The translations under genes and the position numbers were made by a program. Shown one piece after another: positions 12,906 through 26,033 of a stretch of DNA of 64,000 nucleotides. The stretch is from Osmia lignaria lignaria. Taxonomy: Eukaryota > Arthropoda > Insecta > Hymenoptera > Megachilidae. Position 1 is the first letter of the stretch; every line of letters starts with the position of its first letter. The stretch spans positions 13,614,692-13,678,691 of the forward strand of contig NC_135039.1 of NCBI RefSeq assembly GCF_051020975.1, read 5' to 3'. The notes beneath the pieces were generated by a model. That model saw only the letters and a program-made list of their open reading frames with translations, made no database searches and was not told the DNA's origin.

Positions 12906-12941
12906 ATTCCATATTTTCAAAGGGGCCTAATTAGCCTTTTG
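12900..12941 (+). CDS. heph: Candidate 42-nt phase-0 microexon / recursive-splicing exon 1
   Basis: This is the segment between the ratchet acceptor CAG at 12897-12899 and a strong donor TTG|GTAAGT at 12942. It is 42 nt, divisible by 3, and open only in frame 1, where it reads VSIPYFQRGLISLL; the other two frames contain stops. That open frame is the phase-0 frame needed to join the heph exon at 45329. It resembles the candidate microexon at 26061 (VS-I/V-P-x-FQ then RG). It may be a true cassette adding 14 residues before RGSDEL, or only an exon-definition intermediate removed by recursive splicing from its own GTAAGC. Splice sites are seen; the coding role is inferred. Confidence 0.4.
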
Positions 12942-14101
12942 GTAAGTGAAATTGAATCTTTCAAAGAGAAAATTTTCAAAATTTCTGAAGAAATCTTTAA
13001 ATTCGAAATAGTCTGTTGGGACGTTTCGTAGTTTTATCTGCTTCGAAGGTAGCAAGATTTTCGTCATTACTTTACTGTAATAAAATATTCTGTTTACGAG
13101 AGGATATACATTTCTTACGAGCTCTCGGGTTACTCTGTATTAACGGTGGATGTAATATTACGTAAATCCTAGCCAAGGTTTACACTATATCCTGGAAATT
13201 TCTCTATTTCCTTCATTTTCACTCGTATGTTCTCCCTCAAAGTCGTAATAATTATTAGTCGAAACTGTGCGGGTTGTTTGTTCATGTTGAAAATTCGGAT
13301 TGAAGAGAAATTGAAATTAAATTCATAAATAATAATTCTCGAGCACTGCTAATTAAGGTTTGCTAATTCTGTAATACTTGTTTATAATGACTTTGTTAAA
13401 ATTGAAGTTATTATCATTGAGGAAAAATAATATCCTCTTCGAGTTGCTTTCAAAAATTAATTCGAATAATTATTCATGTTAATTAGCAATTTTACAAGTG
13501 GACTGTAAATATTTATGCATTTATAATGTGTAAGAGGGTATAAAAATGTGTTAATTATGGGAAAACGAGATAAATTATTCAAAGTCTATAAAATATGCAA
13601 ATCTGAGATAATATTTTATAATAACGTGAACATTTTGCATAAACATCTGGAGTGTGCTTGTAATACATTCGTGCCAGATATTGTTTGATATTCGGATTTT
13701 TGAGAAAATCAATTTTGAAATGACAGACGTTTAAACAACTCTTGTTATACATAATTATTTCCTTTGCGTTTGATGGTAATATCGTTCTAGTAATCTACAG
13801 TCATACTTATCTGTTCGAGTTACCAGTATCTGTGAAACCATCACAATAGGATGACACAGACATGCATTTGTCATGTGTAACAAGAAAGCAAATATTTCCA
13901 TCAATTTGTAATTGTAATGAAATGAATGCATAATTCAAGTATATTACATTATCTCGATTCGTACCAAGCAATGGCAACATTTGCAAAGATCAACAATTCG
14001 CTTGTAAGGGAACCATCCTTCAGATTTTAATAAGCTGAATATAATTTAGGTAATATTATACAAAATATTTAAAAGAACTTGGTGAAACTTGTTCCTTTTA
14101 A

Positions 14102-14168
14102 CCCTTCAGCCACGCCATTGTTATACTACCAACACGCAAATTTGTCATAAATAATCCAAGTGGCTGAA
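14102..14168. repeat. Small hairpin next to TTAACCC
   Basis: TTAA at 14098-14101, then CCC and TTCAGCCAC (14105-14113), pairing with GTGGCTGAA (14160-14168), 9 of 9. Likely a MITE remnant. Confidence 0.5.
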
Positions 14169-14889
14169 AATATTATATAAATAAAATTCAAAAATTTCAC
14201 TTACTTAGCCCCCGGGCTAAGGAACGCTAGATTCGTCCCTGGGAACAATGGGGTCGTAGATGGTGTAAACCGGGTGTCCAAGCCTCGAGTGGACACGGTG
14301 TCTCCTCTCTTATTTCCTGTCCGGCGGAAGTGACGGTTGTTGTGTGCGTGCGTTGCTCAAGCCCCGAGGGGCAGGGGTCGGTTTTAATTAGAGAGGCTGC
14401 AGATCCCAGGCTACAGGACCGAAACAGGCTCTTCGATTAAATTATTAATTAACGTTCTCGTGGAAATACCACATCACACACGACTGGTGGGGCCCCACGG
14501 CGATACATGGGAAAATGGCGAGGATGGAAAGGGTACAAAGAGAGACAGCCCCACAGGCATCGGTGATGTGGGGGTGGAAGATAGGGGTGAGACGAAGGGA
14601 TTTTACGCGTGTGCTAACCATGGATCCAGGTAATCTGTAGCATGCTGCATTCACTGGCCAGCTATGACGATGGAAAGTGTATTATGGTGGCTTGGTACAC
14701 GATGCTTTCAGCTATTCAACGATCTCTATGCCTGGCCTGTATCGATCCTGAAAGGCAATCGATCTCTACAGAGCCATATCTTTAAAGTGAAAGAAGGTTT
14801 TTCGGTATAGAAAGCATAGATAAAATTATCCCAATAGTTGTTTCGTACGAAGTGGTCTGATATAACTTTACTTTGGGGCACACAAAATT

Positions 14890-15283
14890 ATTGTCTATTT
14901 TCTATATATTTTAATAGTATTTGACAGTAAAGTTCAAAAATACAAGTTTGAACTCTAGGAATTCATCCGTTCAGAAGTTATACGTATGTAAAATTGAACG
15001 TTTTTAGTGTATTTTGAGGTTAGTTCGACGCCATGTTGATTTCTACCCATAATTCCTCCAACGAGCACATAGGTGGCGCTCATTTTGGCGGGATAACCTC
15101 AAATGTGTATCTCAAGTTAGTTTCTTCGACTCCATTTTGATATAGAAATCAATATGGCGTCAACCTAACCTCAAAAACACACAAAAAACGTTCAGTTTTT
15201 CATTCCTACAATTGAAACTAGAATTTTTAAACCTTTCTCGTCGAATATTCTTAAAATACATATTAAAAAAGAGCTTGTCACGA
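14890..15283. mobile_element. Large imperfect foldback element
   Basis: The core arms 14991-15045 and 15143-15200 are near-perfect inverted repeats: TTGAGGTTAGTTCGACGCCA on the left against TGGCGTCAACCTAACCTCAA on the right. Similarity continues outward with gaps, for example TTTAATAGTATTTGACAGTA on the left against TCGTCGAATATTCTTAAAA on the right. The loop (15046-15142) is unrelated. Foldback MITEs or dsRNA-forming inverted duplications look like this. No open frame. Confidence 0.75.
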
Positions 15284-18200
15284 TTTTAAACATTTATTGA
15301 TCACTGTTCACTACCTGGTCTGGCATGCACATAAGCAATTCTCAGTGGTAAACAAATCATAGTAGATACACCGAGTCAGAAACAAAGGGAAAACAAGGGT
15401 CAGAACGGGACACGGATTAACCAGGACAAGGTACACCCTTTGTCCTTCAACCGAAATAATCTCGCGTGGTTTCAGTTAATTCGAGGCGAGTAAACGCGAA
15501 TTTCTAGCCACCGATTTGGCTTCCCTCTGACGCCCAGAGGTTGGCTGGATATTAAGCGTTAATCGTACAACGAAATTTACTTAGAAATACGAGGAGAGGG
15601 TTGAACATCGGCGGGGAAAGACCGTTGGAGGGATAGGGAAAGAACGAATGGTGGAAACTAGCCGGGAAACTAGCTCGACAGCTTAAAGGAGAAACGTCTG
15701 CTCCGCTGTTAAACTTTCCTACCCTTGATTGGACATTTATGACGGCGTGCTCGTAAACGACGGTTACAGACGTTAATTAGCATTTATCGCCGCTTAAGTT
15801 GCCCGACTGACGCACTTCTCTCTGCGATTCTTGTTTTTCTGCTTTTCCTCATGTTCGGGCTTCATTTTACTTGATTCACGTGAAAGTGTACCAATTGTAC
15901 CATTTTGTCTTGGAGTCTTGTCTTTTCTATTTTATCCAGAGATCTAATAAAATTGAACAGTTGCATCTTTGATTGAAAGAGGTCACGTTTTGTCCTTAAG
16001 GGATGCAGAATTTTCAAGTTCCATTCCCATGGATAAATAACGAGAGAAATGAAAAATTGACCAGTGTTTCACGAATGCGGTTCGCGTTTCGCCAGAAAAA
16101 TGGAAAATATATCACAGTTGTACAGGGCGACGACATCTGTTCGCCAGCCCTGACATGGATCACCAACCCCTGCCTCGTTCTTTCCCCTTTCCATTTAGTC
16201 TGCTCTGACCGACACCCTTGGGATCCTCAAACTTGCCGACGTCCGACAAGACGTCTCACTGAAGTTCCAAGAAACTTGGTTTACCCTTATATTTTTAACA
16301 AATACGACCGACAGCAAAAGTGAACCCGTGTCGCAATAAAATTGTAGAATATTTTTTTACTTATTTTCAAAGTAGGAATTTGTAAATATTGATTTAAGGG
16401 AAAGTTATTTCGGGGAACGTTCGGGAAACTGAGACAGGCAATTCACGTATAATAAAAGGTAAAAAAGTGTCCGAATGATCGGTACCATTATGATAAATTC
16501 GAGGGGCGAAAACGTGCGTTGGGTTAGGCCACACGAGTCGGTTTATTACGTCTGCTCGTGAAAAATGATGGGAAACAAGGGAAGGAAAAAAAAAAGAGAA
16601 ACAGACGTTCAGATCAATGTGAAACAAAAGTATCGCGAAAGTGAACTGTGTTCTCGAAGGGTGGGGGGTGGTACTCGTGGAAATTTAATACTTCTTCTTT
16701 TTCCCTCGCTGGACCGAGTTCGCCCGATTTCGGGGATGATTGATCGCGAATTTTCCTTCCTTTTTCCCTCTGAATCTCGTGTCCGTGAAAAATTAATGTA
16801 TCGCGCGTGAAAAAACACTTTCGTTACTTTTATTTCTTGCCCAAAAATTCCATTAAAATGTGCCACATAAAATGCCCTCGTGTGATGCTTATCAACGCGC
16901 ACATAAAGGGGATGGTTTCCAGTTTCATCGGGGTAGAAATCATTTTCGTAAGAATCAATTTTTCATATTATTACGAATTCGCAGATCGGGTATTGTTTAT
17001 ATTTCTGCTCCGACTATACCGAAATCGTAACCACCGTGAAAATAGACTAAGGGAGGCAAATCGTGGATCCATAGTTGTCCAATCATGGCACACGATCAAC
17101 CGGAACTCCCGTCAGTCACTCAATGTCCGCGCGTGCATACGGTCACACGTGTCCCCATCGATCAGCACACGCATCGGCACTTAGCTTGGCGTGCGACACG
17201 CCACACCGTGAACAATGAAGCGCCGTATCTGGGCCGTAACTGGTATACGAAGGGTGGAGGAGACGCGGCGCGCTGACTTCGACATAGTCAATACCGTTCG
17301 CCAGGCAGATAAACGGTAAGAATAAACACAGAACCATAAAGAGAGTGCGAGAAGGGTGAATGGAACGATAGGGGCCAGGAAATCGACTTACAGAGACTCG
17401 ATACCCGGTGAGATGCAGGAGAAATGTAGGTGGCCGGGTTTAATTAAACCCTAAGGAAGTCAGTCGTCTCTCCCTGGGTGAGACAAGTATATCTGAGACC
17501 CATGATGACGTAGAACTTGAAGATTTTTAAATTTCATAGCCAATTGAAATTTTTTCATAATTTATGTAAATCAGAATTAACTTAAACGAATGCATGACAT
17601 CGTAAGATGTCATGGCGGAGTTGTAGTAGCGATAGGGTTAGGTTAGTAATTGTAAAATAACGGAAATTCTGTTGTCCGTTCCGCCAATCGTCTCCGTAAC
17701 GTAGCCACTGAAACAAGGTAGGGGTGTGAACGCCTGACTTACCCTTGCACAGCCACCCCCTGATCCCGTGCAACGTGCCGTGTTTCACACGACCACCAAC
17801 GATGCCCATTGTGCTCCACTATTACCCTCCTCCTCGTCCCCATTCTGCTTAGCCCGAGACAATTCCGATAACGAGCTTTTACCCAGTTTCGATTAGAACT
17901 GGCTAATGCTGAGGGGTAACGTCTCTGTCTCCCTTCCTTCTATTATCTTGTCTAGGTTCGTTCATTTAATAAGATGTTGCAATTAAAACGTTCTAGGGAA
18001 AATGTGTTAGCATGATTTAGGACGAGATACGGAACCGATGAGACGAAAATTTTGAATTGATATTTTAGTTTCCTTCTGATGATTTTATTATTTAATTATG
18101 TGTATAATTATTATAATAATTTGCAACCATGTGTACTATATTTTTTCTTCTAATTATGCAAACTATATTTCTTCCCCCAACTGTACACACTTTATTTCTT

Positions 18201-19536
18201 CCATCAACTATACATTGGTATAAATTTTAATACAATTAGATAAATTTAAATGATTTCATTGATTGTTACGATTGAGAAGCGTCTGAAACGTGGAAACAAA
18301 TAAGACACCAAATATCGTACAATAATTCATACGATTCGCATCCGACGGTTTTCGACGTCAGTTGTGGGTTACGCGGGGGTGGCGAGGGTTGAAATTACAC
18401 GTTTCACGATAACGTCATTAATCATTCTGTTTCGAATGTTCAACGCGTAAATAGAGGATCGTTTTGAAGCGAGGACCGTTTCTCCGCGCGGATTATCTGG
18501 CGTCCATGTGAAACGAGCTGGCCGCATTTTGTAAGCGTGCATGAAATATTGAACCTGTTAGCCCGTGGCAATATATCATTTTAATATCGTTGTAATCAAT
18601 AGTGTTGCCAGTTCAGTTAATTAAACTGTCTTTTCGTGCTATCCTGTCGAATCTTTGTGATTCCTTCTTTGATTTCAAAACATACTGAAACTGTTTGGAA
18701 CTGTAAAAGTGTCATTCAAGAACTACTAATAACAAAATCATTTTTTTTTTTTTTAAATAATGACATTTGGGGGTTAAAAATACCCTTGTGTTAGCAGAAA
18801 ATAGTAATTATGAGTACATTAATTTGTAAATCTTGTATTCAATCTGAAGTAATTGGTAATTAAACAAGAAAAGTAATAAATTATGTGGGGTATATTATTG
18901 CTGACAGTAATCGGTGGTAGCTGATTCATGTCGTGAAATTACAGTAAATTACAAATTGATGTGCTTATAATGGGTCTATAATGTGATTTAAATGGATTTT
19001 TGTCTGGCTAGATTCATGTTACGAGTCACTCTAGCATTAAAGTATATCTTCGGAAAGATTTCTGAAAGAAAGATGCTACATAACCCTTTCATTAAAATTT
19101 TTAATACAAATGGATCAGATTAAAATTCGTCTATTGTTCGCTTTTGAATATTTATAAAATCACCGTTAATTAACTATAATTAATTTAAAATGAAATATAT
19201 AATTTCGAAAAAGATTTAATTAATGAATATTTGAATTATTTTGAAATGAATTATAATACAAATGTTTCTGGCAAAGGAAAATAAATTAGTCATTCAATCT
19301 GCAGAAATCTAATACGTGTATCTCGTCTGATAATGCGTTGACTCGTTTCCCTTTAATCCAGCGCGCCGCGCCTGACCAGACACTGACTATTCTACTTGAT
19401 ACTTTAATGAATACAACAACCTGTTCACGCGGCGTGTTTCAGTGGTTAAAAATAGCGAATTAAACACTTATTTAAACACGATCGATCACATTATCAGTTG
19501 TTAACAACAGGAATCAAATACAATATTAAATTAAAA

Positions 19537-19570
19537 TTGGGGTTTTCTCCTTGGTCCGCCCTCCGATGAT
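19537..19570 (-). mobile_element. Diverged GGCGGACCATGG-family core
   Basis: GGGGTTTTCTCCTTGGTCCG then CCCTCCGATG; matches the inverted core with several substitutions. Confidence 0.45.
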
Positions 19571-21140
19571 ACTTGTATAACGCAGTACAGTTTCATTATT
19601 TTTCATCACAAAGAAATGGTATTGGTATCGGCGGAAACAGAAAAGATTGCGCTTTAAAATAATCATCGTTGCTTGTCGATACGACTTCCGGTTGCCGAGA
19701 TACCGTCGTTTAAATAGAAGGCTCATTTGTGACGTCCCCCTATTTCTGTCTCACTCTGGTATTGACCTATCACAAACGGGTCACGTGCTTGCTGGTTAGT
19801 GATAGATGCTGACTCAGTGATTTTTTTACTAGTACTACTAGTGACGTAAGCGTTACTAGAGAAAAAGAAACTAGGTCAGCGTATTTCCTGGAATTTCAAC
19901 CGCTATTAAGCAGCATCCTCAACGTCTTGAGCGTTGAAACTTGAGACTTCATATCTCGGAAACCAATTGTGGCACCCAGATGAAACAAAATGCATCATTT
20001 AGAGTATAGTTTTCTCTATCTTTTGAGTACATTTGCAAAAAAACTGTTTTCAAATTTTTGTAAGAAAATTTGTTCAGAATCTTTAGATACCTCATAGACA
20101 GAATTTGTATTAATTTTTTAATGAAAGGAAGTGATTAATTCTTTGCTAATTATGTACTAATTTTGCTGTGTTTAAAACACACCTACCGGTTCTTAGTACA
20201 AAAAAATCAAATCGATCGTTCAATCACACGTACTAAACTTTGCGGTTTCCAACTTTTTCCCAAACGTCTCTCTTTCGAGTAAAAGAAGAAAAAAAAATTG
20301 GTCGGCTGTTAATGAAACGATCAGTGAAGCAGAAACTTTCCAGCAACTGGAAGCGACAGTCCCCGGAAGGTGTGCGTAATCAAAACCAGCCGGAAACTTA
20401 TCGAATCGTGAGAAAAAGTTGAAAGTACTGCTTTGAACTAATGGAAGCCATTAGTAGTTTCTGGTAGCTGTAATTTAATCACAAAGAATAAATTATTCGA
20501 TAAACAAACTTACAACTGAGAAAAAGTACATAACAAGAATTTTCGAAGAACGCAAATATTACAAGTATTTAATATTTTTTATTTGTAGAATTTTCATTTC
20601 ATTTTGTAGAAGTGAAACATTAATATAAAATATTGTAAAATACAAACAATTAATATGGAAAGGAAGAAAATTCCAAAGAAGTTCCAATAAAAGACTAAAA
20701 TCTGCCCAAAGGGTAGGGCAAAAAATGGTGAAACAGAAAAATGGAGAATAGCCAGAGGTTCCTTCGTTGGATGGACACGCATCGTAAAAGGTGAACGTGG
20801 AAAATAGCCGACAAAACGAGCACTCTGCTACCCAGAGAGAAAAAAGGGGGTGGGTTTGGTACAAAGGGGTGGCGCGTGCGAGGGTATTAAGCGGGAAACG
20901 CGATGGACGCTCGTGAGCCACGAAAGGGGATGCAAAAATGCGGTCGAGGGAAACGACACGCGGCTTTTCCGTCCTTTTGTTTCCACCTTCAGTTCCGTCA
21001 CGCACGGTGAAGGTTTAGTTTCATGAAAATACCTCAGGAATGAATTTCCTAACAAATTTATTCAGAATGCTATTATGCGTAGTAAAGTAACTGGCAGAAA
21101 CTTGTACATTCGTTGATTTTCGGCTAATGGGCGGAGCTTC

Positions 21141-21236
21141 GAGTATCCTCGGACAGCGTCGGCTAATCTCGGGCAGCGTCGGCTAATCTCGGGCAGCGTC
21201 GGCTAATCTCGGGCATCATCGGCTATTCTCGGCAGC
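21141..21236. repeat. 20-bp tandem repeat
   Basis: The unit GGCTAATCTCGGGCAGCGTC starts at 21161, 21181 and 21201, with diverged copies at 21141 and 21221. It is GC-rich in an AT-rich setting. Confidence 0.9.
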
Positions 21237-24200
21237 GATCGTTGCGCCACGAGTCATTAGGAATAATAAAAGAACACTCTTTTCACAATTTAGCTGATTT
21301 TTTTTTAAAATCAATTTTCCTTAATTTTATTAGTGAAATTGTTTCTTCTTCCTATTGTTTCCTCGACTTAATTTGAATCAATTTTCCTGGATATTGCATA
21401 GAGGCGTGAATTTTTATGAACATTTAAAATCGCTTCTGGTTGCCTCACGTGCTTATGCAGATTTTCATATTTTCAATTAATGGTTCTCCCTGGTGGGAAA
21501 CTGAAAAACAGCACAGTCAGCCTCGGTTTTAATTTCCTTGTATCTCTGTTTCCCATCAACTATAGTCATTAACAGCCACTGCGTGTTCTTGAATATCTAC
21601 CGAATCATATTTCGTTGTAAATTCATTTTAATCTTGGTAAAAAATTTAGATTGGTACAATTAATAGAAAATGAATTCTTAATAAAATTTTTAACATTTAT
21701 AATAGCAATTTCACGGGTTTAATAATTTATTGTTCGAGGCAATTATCGTGGTTGTTAATTCTTCGTAAAGTAACGTAATATAACATTCGGATTCGTGCTG
21801 TTACCGGCCCCTGGTAATTCGTCCTGTTCGCCTAATGGGTGATTCACATTGTTGTTAATTAATGAAACCAATATTAGGTGCTTCACTATTAACGCTGATT
21901 ACTAGACCGTGGATGTTTATGCACCTGTGACGTATCAAAATAATGCGAGCTTACGTAAACGTTGTATGTTATGTATTTTGGAAAATAAGATGAAATGTGC
22001 AAATATTTGAATGATACTGTTAATATGGATTGTAACGGTTTGTTAAATTAACGGTTCGATAGGAGAGCAGATGAAAATTTAGCCTTCTGTCCTTGGAGAT
22101 TAAGTTACCCGGAACTTTTAATGGAGGCCAGGAATAATCGTTGGGATTTTGCTTTTCAATTTGCTTCGGGGCGTCGAAACACAGAGGCCGGAAACTCATG
22201 TTTATTTAATTTACGTGCCGCAAACAATGACGATCCGCCTCGGCGAAATCAATTTTCCGCCCATTACCGGGATCCAGTGGAAATTTATTCGGGAAATTTG
22301 GGAGAATCCGGAAAAACTAATGGATTCTCTTGAATATTTCATTTGTCATCGTTGCACAATTATTATAAAAATAAAAATAATAACATAGAATCTATTTTAC
22401 GTTTTTAATGATGAAATGGTTTTCTATAAAAATCTATTGTTGATTGGAGGAATAATTTAAAAAATAGATGAATTTTGTCACTTTGTCAATTTTAATTGTC
22501 ATTTAAAATAATTTTCGCCGAATGTTGGATGAGGAGGGATGGCCCTGAAAACTAGCAACCCTCGACTCCTGGTAGTCGGCTGTGCCCGAGTCATTACCAA
22601 GGCACAATGCACGATAATCCGATCTTCATGAAGGAAACGCGATATATTCCCGTTCCTTTCCCCGGAACAAATCCCGCGGATAAGATTGAAAAACGGATTA
22701 CTCGAAGGTCATTCGAACAGCAGCTGAAAGGATCGACAGCCGCAGCCCGTGTACGGAGCCATTCATAGGAGGCTGCTTTTGTGATTTTCTCATTACCGGA
22801 GTGGTAAGACACGATTCTAGAAGTCGGGAATCGTGCTTTCAGACCGGAAGACGATCTTCTTATTTCATCCTTTCCGCGCGTAATACCTTATAAATCGGTT
22901 GGCGTACGAGGAATTAAAGTTTTATCTGATAGAAAATGAGCGAAGCGGACCAACTCGATAAAATTCGTGTCTTTTAGTTAATTTGACAATTTATGAAATG
23001 CAGAAAAAGATAATTGATTGATTATCGGAAGAGTCGGCGACTCACGGTACTTTAACGATTCTTGTCACATATTCGTTAGTTCGATCAACTTTTTATACTT
23101 ATATCGGATATAGATAAAATAATTCTCTGTGTTCGAACGTTCCAGCAGTTTGTTCGAACCCGTTAATTACGATTATCCGCTCGTAATCATCAGTTTCAGT
23201 TTCGAGCAGAAAATGCAAATTGCTCCCGCGAATGGCATTGTTCGCGATCCGGTTCCCAACTAAATTAGAATCACAGTGTATTCGAAACTTGCTGGCCGAG
23301 TTACGATGACTGCATTATAGTTCCGATGTATGCATGTTAACGTAGGCCAGAATCGGAGGAAGATTAATGGAAGGATGCGTTAGGATTCATTAAGCTACTA
23401 ATTAAGCGAACCTTCCTCTCGCGAGTTAATGAAGATTTATTTTTTCTATCCGGCAACTTTGTATTTTTATATCAATCCGAATACGTGTCTCATTTACCTT
23501 GAAAAATTAAGATAAATAACTTAATTCAATTATAATTTCAATTTTACCTTCTTAAAAAGTTTTTAAAAAAAAAATGTTAGTATTTTAAATGATTCTAATT
23601 ACACAATAGTATGCCTTCATTTTCATTACGTCAGTGAACGTGTTAAAGTTTAAAGTACGGTATAGTGAGAGGATTAATTGTTTGTTGAATGAAAGCAGAC
23701 GTTAATTCGCAAGGTTAATAATTAAGGGTTAATATTAAACCTTCGTCCCGAACAATTCCGCTAGCTGGCAAAAACGACAGGACGAGCGATCTCTGCCAAT
23801 TTACTTTGGCCCCGTTGGCGTTGCTGTTGCCGGAACACCGAGGGTGTTCATCCCCATTGTTACTCGGGCAAAGTAGACGTTGCCAGTGGAGAGGAAGGGG
23901 TTGGTAGAAAAGTCGGCTGCCTTTGTGAAGGGAAAAGGGGGCCAAGCTATGGCTGCTTCCGCGGTTGTTTACGGACCTGTCCATCACCCGCCACCAATTA
24001 GTATTGTAACTGGCAGACGTTTCTATGACGCGGCTTATTTCGTCGTGCGTGGGGAAAACAATGAGAATGCTGCAGCGTAAGGATCGGGGAGGGTGGTTTT
24101 CAATTGTCTGCATCCACACAGGTGCTTCGATACAGAACGAATTTATACGAAGACGATGACTGAAGATTTACCTTTGGGCAAATTATAATCACAATTAAAA

Positions 24201-24271
24201 TGAAGTGTTCGAAATGAAGTTAGCATAATTTACCGTTGAAAATATTTTTTCACCAATCTCCCTCCCTTTAA

Positions 24272-24366
24272 CCCTCGGAGTACGGTCCGTCGGGGGCCGC
24301 TAACGGGGTCTCTCGTGACTCACACCGAGACGTGTCTCCGGAGACCCCGTTCCCGTACTGCGAGGG
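24272..24366. mobile_element. 95-bp TTAA-flanked foldback MITE (piggyBac-type ends)
   Basis: TTAA at 24268-24271 and 24367-24370 flanks an element that begins CCCTCGGAGTACGG and ends CCGTACTGCGAGGG. An inner inverted repeat AACGGGGTCTC / GAGACCCCGTT extends the stem, so the whole element folds into one hairpin. TTAA target duplication with CCCT...AGGG ends is typical of piggyBac-family elements. No transposase is present; mobilisation would be in trans. Confidence 0.85.
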
Positions 24367-24544
24367 TTAATTTCATCCATTTTCACCTGAATTCGTCGAT
24401 CCATTCCCTTAAGAGCTTCTCTGAAACAACGCATTCCCTATAAACCTTTCTACGCTGTATTTTCTGTGGGGGGTGTTGGAGGGAAAAAAAAGAATCGTTC
24501 CTCCCCATTAAAACGTCGTGCACCTTAAAATAACAACGGTAGTT

Positions 24545-24577
24545 CACTTAGCCACCTAAGTGTGTATCGATACACAC
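24545..24577. repeat. Overlapping hairpin and 18-bp perfect palindrome
   Basis: CACTTAG (24545-24551) pairs with CTAAGTG (24556-24562), overlapping the perfect palindrome GTGTGTATCGATACACAC (24560-24577). The palindrome centre TATCGATA is the DREF-type (DRE) motif of insect promoters. Whether it is used here is unknown. Confidence 0.6.
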
Positions 24578-25934
24578 GCTCCTGAAAGACACACCTTACC
24601 CCATCCCTGGGAACAGTTACAAAAATGATAAAATAATTTTATGATGACTATTGAATAGTCATTGACTGACTTAGAAATTCGGGGTTGAATTGTCAAAGGA
24701 TCATCGAATGTGGGGGTGAGAAGTAACCTTGGCAAACTATGACCATTATTTTCTTAACATCCTGTACACTTAAGGTGATCGTACACTAATGCATGTACAC
24801 TTAAGTTGGCCACGTAGAAGCTCCGGTAACTACATCTGCTTATAGAAGCTCCCGACAGTTTCTTCTCACCCCTGCCAACCCCCTCCACGACCGTCATTAT
24901 CATCCATTTGCTAATACAACAAGATAAATTGCCCTTCCTACGTTGCAACGTAACACCCTACCTGGCAAGTTTTCTCCTTCACTCGGCTACCCCTTTCTAA
25001 AGGGAGAGGGTGGAACTCGGGGGGGGAGTTGGTTCGCTCGGTCGAGGGTGGAAGCACCACTTCCGCCGGATTTCTGCCGGTTTTCTTTTCTTTGTTAGCT
25101 GAATTGCGTGTGGTAGAAGCGAGTTCTAAGTTTGAAAAGAAATTTTTATTTGTATCTTTTTTTCTCTTAGTTAGGGCACGAAGAGGGGTTGGATTTGTTG
25201 AATACAGTTTCTTTTATAGTTTAAATATTGACCATTGAAAATTCGAGTTGTTTCGTTTCGTTTCGATGGCCATTTACATACACGTTTTACCATTCTTCGT
25301 AAACACCGACCATCGAAGGACAACACGATCTTATCAAGTAGGGGTGGCTCGATAACAACCCGAAGAAGGGGCGGAAAAGAGAACAGCGATCGTCCAAGTT
25401 GCGTGACCAGCCTTGATGAAGTCCCATCGATCCGTTTTCAAGCATTTACCTACGCGTTCGTGTCTACTGGGATTCTTCATCTTTTTTTTCATCTGTCCTT
25501 TCATCCCCTCGACTCTATTATCAGGTTGTTAAGGTTCGCGGTGTAAAACAGCTTCTGATAATTGTTTATTCAGTTCACGTTTGTTCCAGTTTCTTTTTCA
25601 AGGTTTTGCGGGTGGTTGTAAGTAGTAATGGTCGACGCATTGTCAGACGCCGGAAATTAATCCGGGGAAACACGTTCGCGTGGGAGGGATCCTTGTTTCT
25701 GGAAATGAATGTAGTACTATCAGTTTTGCAAAACCTTTTCTTGATTTGCCTTAAGAAACAACGATGTTAATTTTATTATCACTTTCTGTTAAATAAGAAA
25801 TAATTAGGTTTGGTTAATTGCACTTGATGCTGATTATTTTCAGTGCCTTCTTTGTTTAAAAAAAATTCTTATTTTTGCATATGAAAGCACTTAGATTTAT
25901 TTCTAGACTGATAAACGTGAAAGATGATAAATCC

Positions 25935-26000
25935 TAGAATGGCGGACCATGGAGAGAGCCTACTTTAGATTAGATTAGACCAGGCTCCGCTGTTCAAGGG
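25935..26000 (+). mobile_element. Short internally deleted GGCGGACCATGG-family copy
   Basis: Left part AGAATGGCGGACCATGGAGA, right end GGCTCCGCTGTTCAAGGG, then TTAA at 26001-26004. Only about 66 bp remain. It ends 34 nt before the branch point of ratchet site 2. Confidence 0.7.
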
Positions 26001-26033
26001 TTAAATTGTTCAAATACAATCTACTAAATATTT

